The notes under the pieces were generated by a model, which was given only the letters and a program-made list of their open reading frames with translations, was not told the origin of the DNA and searched no databases. From Paragordius varius (taxonomy: Eukaryota; Nematomorpha), in the NCBI GenBank assembly GCA_964247055.1, contig OZ176055.1:9734001-9798000 (forward strand): DNA of 64,000 nucleotides, given 5' to 3'. The position numbers were made by a program, and so were the translations under genes. Shown one piece after another: positions 1-21,316 of the stretch. The number at the start of each line of letters is the position of its first letter. Positions within the stretch are counted from its first letter, which is position 1.

Positions 1-48
1 GTGTATTTTTATTGTTAGAGGGCGAATTCGAATCGTAAGTGGTATATA
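1..48. repeat. MITE-2 right-end fragment
   Basis: The window opens inside the end of a MITE-2 element: the motif agggcgaattcgaatcgtaa followed by gtggtat matches the subterminal GGGTGAATTTGAA units and the TAAATGGTAT terminus of better copies at 21483-21787 and 37001-37341. Only the outermost part is present. Confidence 0.5.
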
Positions 49-490
49 TTTTGGAAACAGGGAGATAGATTTATGTTTATTGGTAAAATCTTTTTTTCTT
101 AATTGAAACTAAGATAAAAGTTTAGATGAGTAACTTTGAAATACTACAAAATATTCAAATAAAAAACATTTAAAATATCACTCATCATCACCGTTACAAC
201 AAATTTATCCATCCAGTAAAGAATATTGTTAAGTTTCAAGGAATTGAAACTGGGAAGACAGTACCATTCAAATTTTTATTAATATCTTCGCTGGTTTTTT
301 TAGAATGGACAAGAAAATTAAATGCAAATGTTGTTTAACCAATATCTTAAATATATATTAGAGGGTAAAATTAGTGTCAATATATGGTTGATTTAGGATA
401 CACTTTTTTTAAATGAATTCGTTTTTTATCAAAATTAACCATATTTTCTTTTGAATCAAATTTATTTCTATATATATATATATATATAAG

Positions 491-666
491 ATTTGATCAA
501 AAAATTGGGCCTTGAAAAATCTAAAAAAGCAGGCGAGACGACATCCTCCGAATCTGAATCAGAAACCGATGAACATCACAACCATGGTTGCCATGGCGAT
601 GCACATTGTCACGCTTTCCAAAACGAGGAAGAACAAATTAAGGCTAAATTCAAAGTTGTCATTTAA
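491..666 (+). CDS. 3'-terminal exon of an unidentified gene entering from the left
   Basis: An open, protein-like stretch follows an AG acceptor at 489-490 and runs in phase (two bases completing a codon, then 57 codons) to TAA at 664-666. It reads LIKKLGLEKSKKAG, then an acidic Ser/Glu run (SSESESETDE), then a His/Cys-rich patch (HHNHGCHGDAHCH) and ends EEEQIKAKFKVVI. Its codon content and composition are unlike the surrounding AT-rich spacer. An AATAAA at 704-709 could be the polyadenylation signal. The gene runs toward glycerol kinase, so the two are convergent. I do not recognise the family. The His/Cys cluster could bind metal, but that is only a guess. No earlier exon could be placed in 1-480, so the first part must lie outside the window or after a long intron. 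Confidence 0.5.
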
Positions 667-1651
667 GTCAATTATAATTATAAAAATTTATTGTTATAAG
701 ACAAATAAATACTTAAAATTGAAAATGCTTGTCATTTATGATTTTGCTATCGAATTTCTATTCATTAATTAAATCATTATAAAACTCTCGAGGTATTTCA
801 AAAAAATGTCCTTTAGGCACATGGGGGTAATAATATGTAAATTTTTCGATCTATTTATTTTAAAATATCTCTTTATGTCATAAAAATAGGTATTTTAGGT
901 ATATAAAATATTCTGATGTAATTGTTGGAATTGTATTCTTATTATCACACATAATTGAGAGGTATAAAAATTTAGATTAATACTGAGCAGGGCGAATTTG
1001 AAAAAGCATGATAACAAAAAGGATATATATATGATACGTAAAAAAAATTGATATTTTTTAAATAAAAATTTTTTTATAAAAAATACAAAAATTGAATTGA
1101 TACAGGCTAAATACTAAAAGTTAAAAATTTTGTATATGAAGATACATCCATGTTATTTAAAAATATAAAGACAAAATTATATTCTAAAAGACAACCATGT
1201 TTTTAAAACCTCAATGTTTCCCATAATAAAGTGATTGTGTGAGTATTATATATCTCTATTTCAGACTTTGTCACATTAAACAATTAATTTATTAATATAA
1301 ATCTAGTTTTAAAAAGTATGGTTGTCTTTAAAAAAATATGTTTTTATATTTTTACATTTTATTCGTATAATTTCAGTTTTTACTTTTTTATTATATATCG
1401 TATGGATGTAAAAAATGATTGATATTAATAGAAATCCTTCAAAAAAAAAAACAGAGTTAAATATTGAATACAAAAGTTAGAACTAAAAGACAAATATTTT
1501 AAGTAAAAATATTATTTTTTTTGTGTTTTGCCTTTACACAATATAATACATTAATTTTGGCGATTATTAGACATTTTTTTAAAACTTAGTGATTTTATGG
1601 ATAAGTAAACAGTAAATTTGTGAATTTAAAGCAAATTTTTATGCATTGTTG
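667..1651. other. Intergenic spacer with a worn MITE-1
   Basis: This AT-rich spacer lies between two convergent genes. About 1110-1385 is a degraded MITE-1: left-arm remnants (aaaagacaaccatg) and the right arm (agtatggttgtcttt, then tcgtataatttcagttttta) are recognisable. I see nothing coding in the rest. Confidence 0.5.
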
Positions 1652-11655
<10,004 letters not shown>

Positions 11656-12332
11656 ATTTCATATGCGTTGATGAACTGATATAAATTCAATATGTTATTA
11701 AATGTTGGCCAAATTATTATTTAACTTCATTACTTTTTCGCTCTTTATGGATAAATACATATGTAAGTATTTTTCATAGAACTAAAACTCTTACCATATT
11801 TGTTAAAAGTTGCTTTTGATAAAAGATATTAAGTCATGGCTTTTAAATTCGAATAGCTTAATCTAAAATTATTATCCAAATAAAAATACATATTTTAGCC
11901 ATTAAGAAGAGGTAATAGAGTCTAATAAGATTCTTTGTAAACTTAAAATTCGACACATATAAAGGGTAAGATAAAAATTATATCGCTTTTTAAAGTTATT
12001 TATAACTTAGTCATACTCATTAAAATATTTAAAGAACCAAAAAAAGTATTTTCAAGAGTCATTCAAAAAAATAGCTGTTTGACACATTTTCAGATATAAA
12101 TGTTTGAAATAAGTCATATGATTACCTAAAAGATTCATGAGCAAACTTTTATAGCGCGGTTTGACGATTAAGTCACAACCTAATATGTGAATATTTTATT
12201 TTTAAGTGATCAACCAATATTTTGATTTTTTATATTCAATGGTTCTCTTAAGTGCATAATAGCATATACAACTTTTAATTTAGAGGCCCCTAATATTACA
12301 CATGTATCATCATAACATATTTCGGCTAACAT
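11656..12332. promoter_or_regulatory. Divergent promoter region between GK and PSPH
   Basis: This 677-bp gap separates the start codons of glycerol kinase (-) and phosphoserine phosphatase (+), so it must hold both promoters. It is AT-rich. I see no convincing TATA box at a fixed distance from either start and no MITE, in contrast to the crowded introns. Confidence 0.4.
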
Positions 12333-13483
12333 ATGGTATCAAACAGATTACAGCAAATCAAAGAACGTTGGAAAAGTTGTGATTGCGTTTGTATTGATTT
12401 TGACTCCACTTTTTGTCTGTCTGAAACACTGGATGATTTAGCAAAATATATGGGAATTTATGAGGAAATTTTTGAGATTACTAAAAAAGGAATGGAGGGC
12501 CAAATATTGTTTGAAGATTCATTGAAACAACGACTAAACATGCTAAAGCCAAGTCGTCATGTAATTCAGCAATTTTTGATTAAGAATTCACCGCAGCTAT
12601 CAAAAAACATTGATAAGCTTATTGAATATTTGCGATGCAAAGGCACCCATGTATATTTAATATCTGGTGGTTTTGTCGATATCATTTTACCACTTGTCTC
12701 ATCGTATTTTAATGCCGACCAAGTTTTCGCAAACAAATTGTTATTTGATAATGAAGGTATTGTTTTAATTATTTTAGTTGAGGTTTATACGTTGGGTTCG
12801 ATTCAAACTCGTTAACAGCCAAAAGCGGTGGGAAAGCCAAGGTTATAGAATATTTAAGGGCAACGCATCATTACAAAAACATATTTATAATTGGAGACGG
12901 TATTACTGATTTAGAAGCTTTTCCGCCTGTGGTATATTTTACAGTTTTAACATTATAAAACCATTATCATGGTTAATGGATTTCGATAAAAGCTTTTTGT
13001 TTTTCCAGTTTTTTGTAATAGCTTGTTAAGAAACGCGTATATTAAGTTTGAAAATGTCGTAAATATTACTTTACTAACTAGTGATTGTATATTAAAAAGA
13101 AATAATAATAATTCACAAATAGATAAGGTTTATAATGATTTGAGGTCCAAATTTGTATCAGATATAATTTAAATTATTTCAATAAATTTTATTATCATTT
13201 TTTATTTATGGTTTATATTAGGAGTAACCACTGTTTTAAAATACCTTGAATGCTATTTAATATATGATTTATATTAGCGATTTTTTATCCGAATAATATT
13301 TATTTGATCGGAATCTAAGCAAATTCAAATTCTTTTTTATTTTTATTACCATACCGTTGAATATCTTTTATTCTATTGTGATTACAGGACGGTTTTATTG
13401 GGTATGGGGGAAATGTGGTGAGAAAAATTGTTCAAGAAAAAAGTCCCTGGTTTATCATGGATTTCAGCGAGTTAATTATTTGA
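12333..13483 (+). CDS. PSPH: Phosphoserine phosphatase, 3 exons, complete
   Basis: HAD-superfamily enzyme for the last step of serine synthesis (phosphoserine to serine plus phosphate), cytosolic. Exons are 12333-12756, 12783-12931 and 13388-13483, giving 222 residues (human PSPH is 225). HAD motif I is DFDST near residue 23, with the nucleophilic Asp; the family norm is DVDST. Motif II is ISGGF, and the substrate-loop region reads TAKSGGKAKV. Motif IV is GDGITD, followed by EAFPPV, then DGFIGYGGNVVR and a final WFIMDFSELII. Intron 1 is only 26 nt (12757-12782) and not a multiple of three. Unspliced, the frame stops after YTLGSIQTR; spliced, it reads NEGLYVGFDSN, which aligns with the animal protein. 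Intron 2 is 456 nt. AATAAA lies at 13541-13546. Confidence 0.93.
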
Positions 13484-13612
13484 ATAATGACTTATTAATT
13501 ATGCATTTATAATTAAAAATTTTAAAATAGCAGGAATTATAATAAATTTCTATTTATTCATATTTATATATAGTTATAAACAGTTAAGGTAAATATATTC
13601 GTTTTTATTAAC

Positions 13613-16600
13613 TCAAAGTTCACTAAGATACTGAATCAAGTTTTCATAAACTAAAAATGTTATGCAAGTTGCAGGTGTAACTCTCAATATTTGGGGCCAC
13701 CAACCCTTAAAAAATCCACGCGGGCCTTCATATCTAATCACATTACAATAAGTAAATCATATTATAAGGATAAAACTGAAAAAATTAAAAGACTTAATAT
13801 TCTAGGGCTAACTATAATTTTGGATTATATAGGATTACAATGACTTAAAGTTATATGATTTAGTGTGTATCATATACCATATTTCCCAACACTAACACAA
13901 AAAACAAGATAGGTTTTCTTTATCAAGAATGAATTATATATTTAGCTATTATTTTCATGTTTTTTTGGCTTCATAATTTCAATTTTTACTGTAAGGTATC
14001 AAAGAGATACACTAGTATGAAATAGTAAAAAAATATTTAATGTCTTAAATTATATGTTTTATGTTTACAAATTTACAGTATATTTAAGTAAACATTGCTA
14101 AAAAGTTATTTTATTGCAAAATGGCATAAATACAAAACAAAGAGCAGTATTATTGACTTATACTTATTTTTTTCACTTTTTACTATTATTAGCCAATAAT
14201 AATTCTCTTTGCTGCTGAATATGCTATTTGGCAATAATTCATAATAGCAATACATACTTCATAACAGTAATTTCTGAAAATATGCAGGCAAAACTTTGGA
14301 ATATTAAAGTATCATACATTTTTAAACCTTAATTAATTCTATATAAAATATATAATAACAAATTCAAATTAATTAATTGGGAGTGTTTTACATTTATATT
14401 TAAAATTTTGAAGTTTGAAACAATGAATTATACTCAAAAAACCAACTTTTAAAAAGTATAACGGTCTTTGTTAAAAAAATATATGTCTCTTTGTTTTTAA
14501 CGATTTGTCTGTATAATTGCAATTTTTACTGTGTAAATAAAATATGTACAGTTAGGAGTAACTTTTTTCCTTTTTCTTATTAGACTTAAATTGTATCCGT
14601 ACATGTTGAGGCTTTATTATTTAACACTCATCTGCCTGCCTGCCGAGGGCTGACAGTGATGATGATAAAATTGTGTAGTTCCAGGGTTTCAAACTCTGGC
14701 ATCACGCCTACCAATATTTACTGTATAAAATAGGTTTTAAATACAGTAAAAACTGAAACTATACGGTCAAAACATAAAAATATAAAGACAAATATTTTTT
14801 TTTCAAAAAACAACCCCATATTTTTTAAATCTAAATCTTTCCGTATAAATAATGTTTATTTACAATTATAAAATATATAATTGATTGGGTTAACTATATA
14901 CACTTCTATTCCATACTTTGCAATTTTTAACAATTATATATAAATTTTGTAAAATCAAGATTTAAAAAGTATGGTCGTGGTCGGTTGTCTTTTAGAAAAA
15001 ATATTTGTCTTTATATTTTTACGTTTTGTCCATCAGTATAATAATATGTATATTACTTCCAAATTTTAACAATGACATCATTGAAACCGGCATAAGTCTT
15101 AGTGCGATCTTGTAATCTTGCTTTTATAACTTGAAAGGGATATGTTAAATTAACTGCAAATATTTTGGATAGGGCTGCCATACTAAGGTATTCAATATTG
15201 TCCTATGCGTATATGGGATTAATAAAAGTACCGTCAAAAAAATGCAAAACACTGATATTATGCAAAAACAAAATGTATGTAAAAAACAACAGATTTAAGA
15301 CATCCATAGCGCATTGCTTTAATAATTTTGTGTTTTATTTATTAAGCTCAACTTTGGGCGATATATCTTTTAAATAATCGTAAATTTTTGATTGATATAT
15401 CCAATTTTTAATTTTTTTAAACAAACATTTTTTATTGCATGCACTTTTCCGTACCAAACAAAGCGTGTTGGCACCCCTGAGTTTAATATCCAGAAAAGGA
15501 ATAGAGTTGCAAATCATATAATTTATGCAGTAGTGTATTTACAGTAAAATTGAAATTATACGGACAAAATGTAAAACTATAAATACAAATTTTTTACAAA
15601 AGACACCCACTTTTTTAAACCTTAATTTATCCTATAAAAACATTTAGTTACAATCGTAAAATGGATAATTGATTGTGTAACCAATACTTAGTAGTTAAAA
15701 ACAATGAGTTTTATTTTAAAAAATCAAGATTAAAAAAATATCGTTGTGTCTTTTAGAAATATATTTGTCATCATTATATTTTCAAGTTTTTTCCGTATAA
15801 TTACAATTTACTGTACATAATTTATGTAATAAAAAAATTAAAGGTCGTAAATAGTATGTTTGTTTTATGAATGGCAAAAATATTTGTATTTAGCTATTAA
15901 TTTTAGGGTATAATATAGTATACTAGGCGTTTAGTCCTGGGATATAATCTGTAAGCACAATATTGATTTTTTAATTGCTCGTAAGCCATAAACTGCAGTG
16001 CTCCGTGGGAAACACCAAAGAGACCAGGTACGAATCCCTATGCAAAATCGTTATAATTATTATATGAGAATATTTTGTGAATGCTATTTAAAAAATAACG
16101 CACATAATGTTATTTTATGATATACAGTAAATATTGAAATTATACTATGGACAAAACGTATAAATATAAAGACAAATATTTTTTGCTAAAAGACAACCAT
16201 ATGTTTTAAATCTTGATTTTTTGTAATTATGGCTCATTGTTATAAATATGAAAGCATGAAATAGAGACGTCTATTGGTCACATTCAATTTTATATTTTCC
16301 AGATGTAATTAAATATTTTATATACGAAAACTAAGGTTTAAAAAAATTTGTTAGTTTTAAAAAATATTTGTTTTTATATTAAACATTTTGTCAGTATAAT
16401 TTCAATTTTTACTGTAATTCTAGGAGTAAAATGATAATATTCGATGGTGAAATTAGATTGATTGATCAAGGGTTAATTTGAAAAAAAAAATCATTTAATA
16501 AAAAAAATTTAACGGGTATTTTATCGTGTAAATTTACATATTGTGTTTAATTAATTTAGGGAGGTAAAAATCTAAAATATAGCATACACGGTATAATCCT

Positions 16601-17814
16601 TTGACACCTTCAGTTTTGTATATACTTGTCCAAACATCAACCATACCTCGATACATTTTTCCAGAATTTTCGCTTGACCCTAGGGGGCCATTTTTGACAT
16701 TTGTTGGGTTATTTCCTCCTACTGTGACAGAAGGATCATCGGATTGTAAGCAAAGACGTGTTTTAGCAAGCCAAATAGGATTCGTGCAAATAAGTGTAAT
16801 TAATCCTATAAGGTGAGATGTATTTACTACAATTTAAATTATATGGAGAAAAAAGATAAAGACAATAATTTTTAAAAGACCGTTTTATTAGGTTTTCTTA
16901 AACTCATTGATTGAAACCGCAAAGCATGAAATAAAAGTGTAAATTATAATTACACACATTTACATAAATCTTGTGATTTAAAAATTAATATAGAAAAAAT
17001 CAAGGTTTAAAAAAATATGGTTGTCTTTTACAGAAAAATATTTGTCTTTTTGTTAACTATACGTTTACACATTAATTAAAATTGGCACTCAATGAATCAT
17101 TAAAAACTACAAATGGGGTAGTTCCTGTGTAAATTTATGCCTCTATCTTTATAAAAAATATAAATAAACTGATATAAATTATAGTGAAGAAAGTTCCATA
17201 TCGTTAAGGTTTTATTCTTTAAAATTTAAACGAATTTTGTACATTACTTATTATAAATTATAAATGCTTAATTTTAAAAGGTCTGCGGTCGTATGAAATA
17301 GGACACGATATTGATTCAGATGTTAACATAAAATATTTAATTAAAAAATATACCCGAAGATGCCGCACATTCTATGGATTGCAATGTGTTCAGAGATTTA
17401 ATCTCCGGATTCAGAAGAAATCGTGATTTCAAAATATTATATCTATAAAATAATTTAACAATTTGTACATACATGAAGAAATATAGACCCCAAGCGATTC
17501 CAGAACCCAAAATATTAGGAGTTGCTCCACGATACCATCCTTTTAGATGGCCTTCATACACATATATTCTGTGGAAAGCATTTAATACACCGGTGTATGA
17601 CGGAATAGATTTTCCAATACCATCATTGGCTGTTTTATTAGGATTAAAAAAATTTAAATTTACCAGCAAAGCGTAATTTCAAAAGGTCGAATGGGTGTAA
17701 AACAAAAGCTGATATAACTCCACCAGTGGTTCCAGCAATTAGATGATCATAATTTTTAATATTTAGTTTTCTTTGTGTAGTTTGACCATCATTATTTTTT
17801 GGATTTATGCCCAT
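13613..17814 (-). CDS. SLC25A32: SLC25A32-like mitochondrial carrier (folate/FAD), 6 exons, complete
   Basis: Inner-membrane solute carrier of the SLC25 family, three repeats of two helices. Exons in transcript order: 17814-17664, 17629-17354, 16805-16588, 16037-15924, 15202-15057, 13733-13613; about 341 residues (human is 315). The three carrier signatures are [21 protein letters not shown] (the P-x-W form typical of the A32/pyrimidine/NAD branch) and [12 protein letters not shown]. Other matches are [59 protein letters not shown] and [15 protein letters not shown]. The start ATG follows an in-frame TAA. Intron 1 is 34 nt (17663-17630); the others are 548-1323 nt. An AATAAA begins four bases after the TGA stop, so the 3' UTR may be very short. 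Convergent with PSPH, 129 bp apart. Substrate assignment rests on family similarity only. Confidence 0.92.
14620..14705. other. Small GC-richer patch with a hairpin
   Basis: This stretch stands out from its surroundings: ctgcctgcctgccgagggct and then ccagggtttcaaactctgg, which folds into a near-perfect 9-bp stem. The latter loosely resembles a tRNA B box, so a tRNA-derived SINE remnant is possible. No cloverleaf could be drawn. Confidence 0.25.
15300..15482. repeat. hAT-like MITE fragment
   Basis: The sequence from ctcaactttgggcgatatat to agcgtgttggcacccctga resembles the element at 41814-41985, which shares gctcaattttggatgatata and a terminal gacatccctg. It lies just outside carrier exon 5. 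Confidence 0.5.
17090..17330. repeat. MITE-3 internal fragment (carrier intron 2)
   Basis: The run aaaaactacaaatggggtag, then aaatttatgcctctatcttt and an internal gaagaaagttccat, parallels the interior of the MITE-3 copy at 63164-63740. Both ends are missing. A worn MITE-1 lies next to it at about 16826-17070. Confidence 0.4.
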
Positions 17815-19600
17815 CCGACAAATAAAGCATTTTTAAGTTATCAACATCTGATTTTCACAATTATGATTCGGCGAATTATGTTTTGTGCTGTTTACAGCAC
17901 CAATAAAATATTTAGTGTTCCTGTTCGCAGGTTTCTATATATTAAGCCTTAATTTTTTTAGGTTTCTAACACTAACACACTTTTTATATTGCTAAATTTG
18001 TATATTCATGAATAAACACCCGCTAATCTAAATTGAATTACAAATATTTGATCAAACTTTCATGATGTTTACATTATTATACATAATTATCAATAAATAT
18101 AGCACCAATTATAATTTTTGACACTTGTTATCTACCTATCATGCCATGCTGATAAACCCTTAATTAATATAAAAACGAGCATGGTCAAAATGAAAAAATC
18201 TCTATTTTTTTCAGTAATTCTATAATCTGTTATGTAAATATTTTTTTACCCAATACATTGCTTGATACTATTATTGGGAAAATTAATTGCCTAGACAATT
18301 TTTTGAAAATGTATTAGCCCACGCAAAGTCAAGCATATATTTACGAATTCCTCTAAATCTGCAAACCTTTTTAGTTTAGCCCCCTTCCTTGTGAATGATA
18401 TTTTTAATGAATTATGTATCAAAAACAATTTTGGAAACCTACGAGACTATAAAGATTGAATAAGAGTTTCAGCTTTTTTACTTATAAAGACAATAAGTTA
18501 TGTTCCTGGGGTCATTAAAATAAGCAGCCAAAAATGTGGCTTTACAATTTTTGCCTTAGTATTAAAAATTAATTTTAATTTGTTCCCTGTGTAAACGCAT
18601 TTTTACTAGCGCTTTTTTAACATCTGAGTTTTAATACACTACCATGTAAAAATAACGTAACTGAAGCAATTTTCAAAAAAACCCTTAAAATGAGATATCA
18701 TTCCTCGTTTTAGGGATATAAAATAAAAAGGCACAATGTTCAGTGCTTATTAAATTAGATTTCGGATAAAGCTCCATTCTGTGTTAAAAACACCACCATG
18801 TAAAAATAACAGACTTTTAAACCTGTTCAAGTTATGTGACTAAAAAATTAATAATGGTTTCAAATATTGCCCAATAAAAAACAAACATATTAGTCAGGCG
18901 ATTATTTGTATCTATCCATAAGCTGGGCCTAACCCTTTGTTAAATCTATATATGTACGTGATTTAAGGCATTTTACCAACAAATTATGAGCCGATATGAA
19001 TTTAATATGTGTTTTAGTTATTTCCCATTCAAGGGCAAAAAATATACAAGAGCCTTTTATTAATCAGCTTCTGGTTAAGGCTACACTCGTGTTGTATGCG
19101 CTACTATACAAAAATACTGTAGATCGGAAATATTTTAGGGACAGCTTATGAGACCATATGGTTTCGATTTAGTTATTCCCATTTAAAAACAAAATTTTAG
19201 TAAATAGTTTTTTTACATTAGCATATTAGTAGGGTCGCCACTATATAAAAATAATATGATATGAAAGTATTTGGGGAAGTATTTTTCGACGACATAAACT
19301 CAATAATTAATTATTTTCACTTGAGAGTTAAAGTTTCTTGGCAATATATACCCATGGTTACAGAAGCTTCTTAGGTTAAATACGCCTCCAAACATGCTCT
19401 GATCATAGATTCACCATTGATATTGTCCATTAGGCTCAAGGTTATGCATTAAACAGGAACCTACCTTGGATTATAACCAACCTGATTTGGTTTTCCATAG
19501 TCTAAATAAGTGGTTCCCATATATTTTATAAAAAATGAAATTTGGGGAATAAAAAAGTTTATTATAAATATAATATTTAGGTAATTTGTTTTTAATTTTA
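17815..19600. repeat. Upstream spacer with a degenerate ~150-bp tandem repeat (about 18480-19400)
   Basis: The phrase accatgtaaaaataac or its variants recurs at about 18640, 18795, 19100 (actatacaaaaatact) and 19240 (actatataaaaataat). A second phrase of the type attagatttcggataaagct / atcagcttctggttaaggct recurs in step with it. The spacing is about 150 bp or twice that. Between 17815 and 18480 I see no gene. Confidence 0.45.
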
Positions 19601-19879
19601 ACCTCTTTTTTTATAAAGGAATGAGCAATAACTCAAATGTTGTTTATGCCGGTGAGTATATAGACGCCGCGATATGAAATGGAGAAAAAAATATATCTCG
19701 CCACAATTCCTTGATGCTGTACAAATGCATTAAAAAAGAAGAAGTTTATATTATTGTAAATGACGATATTTTAGATGATTTTCTAAATATAAGACTTGAA
19801 CTCATTAAAGGCCCTATAAATTTAAAACATTCATTTTAATTCATGCGTCAGCCGATATATTGAAAATTTGTGAAAATTA

Positions 19880-20490
19880 TAGCCATGTTCGACACCCCAG
19901 TAGAAGTAGTAAATGAAATCCTATTCTTAGGCTTTCTAATAGATATCAACATCTCGTCCACGCCAGATATTAGACGCCGCATAGTATTATGGAAGTCAGC
20001 TGCAAACAAGTTAACTAAATTATAATAAAGTAAAGATTCACTATGAAAAGTAAAGTGAGTCTAAATAAAATGCATGGTTTTCCGGTAACGACTTATGCTG
20101 CCGAAAGTTGGATACTAAAACAGAATGATAAAAAAAGGATTGCAGCATATGAAATGTGGTGTTGGAGTAGAATGTTGAATATAAGATCGACTGACAAGGT
20201 TAAGAACAAAACATAAGAGAAAAATTAAATATTGAGAGTCTCTAAATGGGAGCCATTATAAAAGAAAGTTTACGCACATTGGGCACATTTTAAGAACTAC
20301 ATCCCTGAGAAGGATTTGATTTTTGGGAAAGTTGAAGGGAAAACAAAAAAAGGACGACCGATGTTAAGATGGCTGGACATTGTAAAGAAGGAATCTGGTT
20401 TTTTAAGTGAATTGAAGAAATAGAATGGGAAAGAGACAAGTGGAGAGAACTAGTCATTATAAATTTCAATGGATCGAACTCGACCTTAGT
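19880..20490 (+). mobile_element. Decayed non-LTR retrotransposon (LINE), reverse-transcriptase 3' part
   Basis: Frames across this stretch give the C-terminal part of a LINE polymerase of the kind often labelled endonuclease-reverse transcriptase: EILFLGFLIDINIS, STPDIRRRIVLWKSAANKLT, then FPVTTYAAESWILKQNDKKR, AAYEMWCWSRMLNI, and finally KVEGKTKKGRPMLRWLDIVK and EWERDKW. The order matches the thumb/connection and downstream region of RTE/Jockey-like elements. Several stops and frame changes interrupt it, and the 5' two thirds of the ORF are absent, so it is a dead, 5'-truncated insertion. Confidence 0.8.
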
Positions 20491-21255
20491 AATCACCTAC
20501 CTCCCTTAAGCTTATTATAAAAATGTGATAATTAATAGAAATGTATATTATTACCTTTGTACTATTTCATCATGCATTTGGCTAATTAACACTTGCTAAC
20601 GGGTTTAAATTATTTTATGTAATTGTCAAGTTTTTTTGCAAATGAACCATTCATGAAAAAAAACATGTAAAAATTCGATAAAGAATATGAATTAAATATT
20701 AATGCTTAATTGTGATCGAATCTATGCTTATAAAAAGAGTTATAATATTACACCATTTCCAACTATATATTACAAACAATAAATTTTAAAAATAAAAACG
20801 CCTTTTAGAAGATTAAATACGACTTTAATCTTACCTTAAGTTTTCCTAATACGGCATACGATTTCGATAAAGAAGTATATTTTCTGAATCTATAAACTAG
20901 CTATGCAGATATATTGGCTAAAATCAACTATCAGGATAAATATAGCAAAAACGCAGTAAGCTAAATCAATAGTATAAAATATGTAAACGCTATATTTCGT
21001 TTAAATATTCTTATATTTGGAAGTTAGTTTTGTTCGCACAAATATTTGATTTGTTCATAACAGTTTAAAATATTATGAGCAATCTATATTTAACCTTGAG
21101 TTATGTTATCATTATATTTTTCTCAGATATTTTTATGGGCCATCAATTTTACGAAACTCGTATTGGCATTTCTATAAATATAATTTTATTTTATATCTAT
21201 ACTATATAAATCAAATATTTGACAAGCCTACACCTCTGTTCCCTATGTCCAGATC

Positions 21256-21262
21256 TATAAAA
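21256..21262 (+). promoter_or_regulatory. TATA box of serine protease 1
   Basis: TATAAAA within gatctataaaacaagga, 55 bp before the ATG at 21317. It is conserved at the same place in the second copy (28823-28829, with the ATG at 28881). This supports the downstream ATG as the start; the in-frame ATG at 21245 lies upstream of the TATA box and is not a likely start. Confidence 0.65.
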
Positions 21263-21316
21263 CAAGGAACGAATCGATTGATACGGCTATTATCAATTTT
21301 TTTGACTCAAAAAAAA

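Larger units (their letters stand above)
14267..16416. repeat. MITE-1 copies in the carrier gene's introns
   Basis: Copies lie at about 14267-14532, 14742-15043, 15539-15817 and 16124-16416; an old fragment at about 13970-13996 ends atttcaatttttactgta. The copies at 15539 and 16124 are the most intact, with TACAGTAAA-type and TTACTGTA-type ends at both sides, consistent with TA target duplication. Confidence 0.8.

Noticed and set aside
512-772. Open frame starting at 512 (MKNLKKQARRHPPN...)
   Set aside because: The neighbouring frame (491-666) has the better acceptor and a more protein-like composition; this one is its shadow and runs on through AT-rich spacer.
14620-14705. tRNA gene
   Set aside because: Only a B-box-like hairpin is present; no acceptor stem, D-arm or anticodon arm could be paired.
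21245-21316. Upstream ATG extending protease 1 by 24 residues
   Set aside because: It lies before the TATA box, is not conserved in copy 2, and would bury the signal peptide behind a basic stretch.
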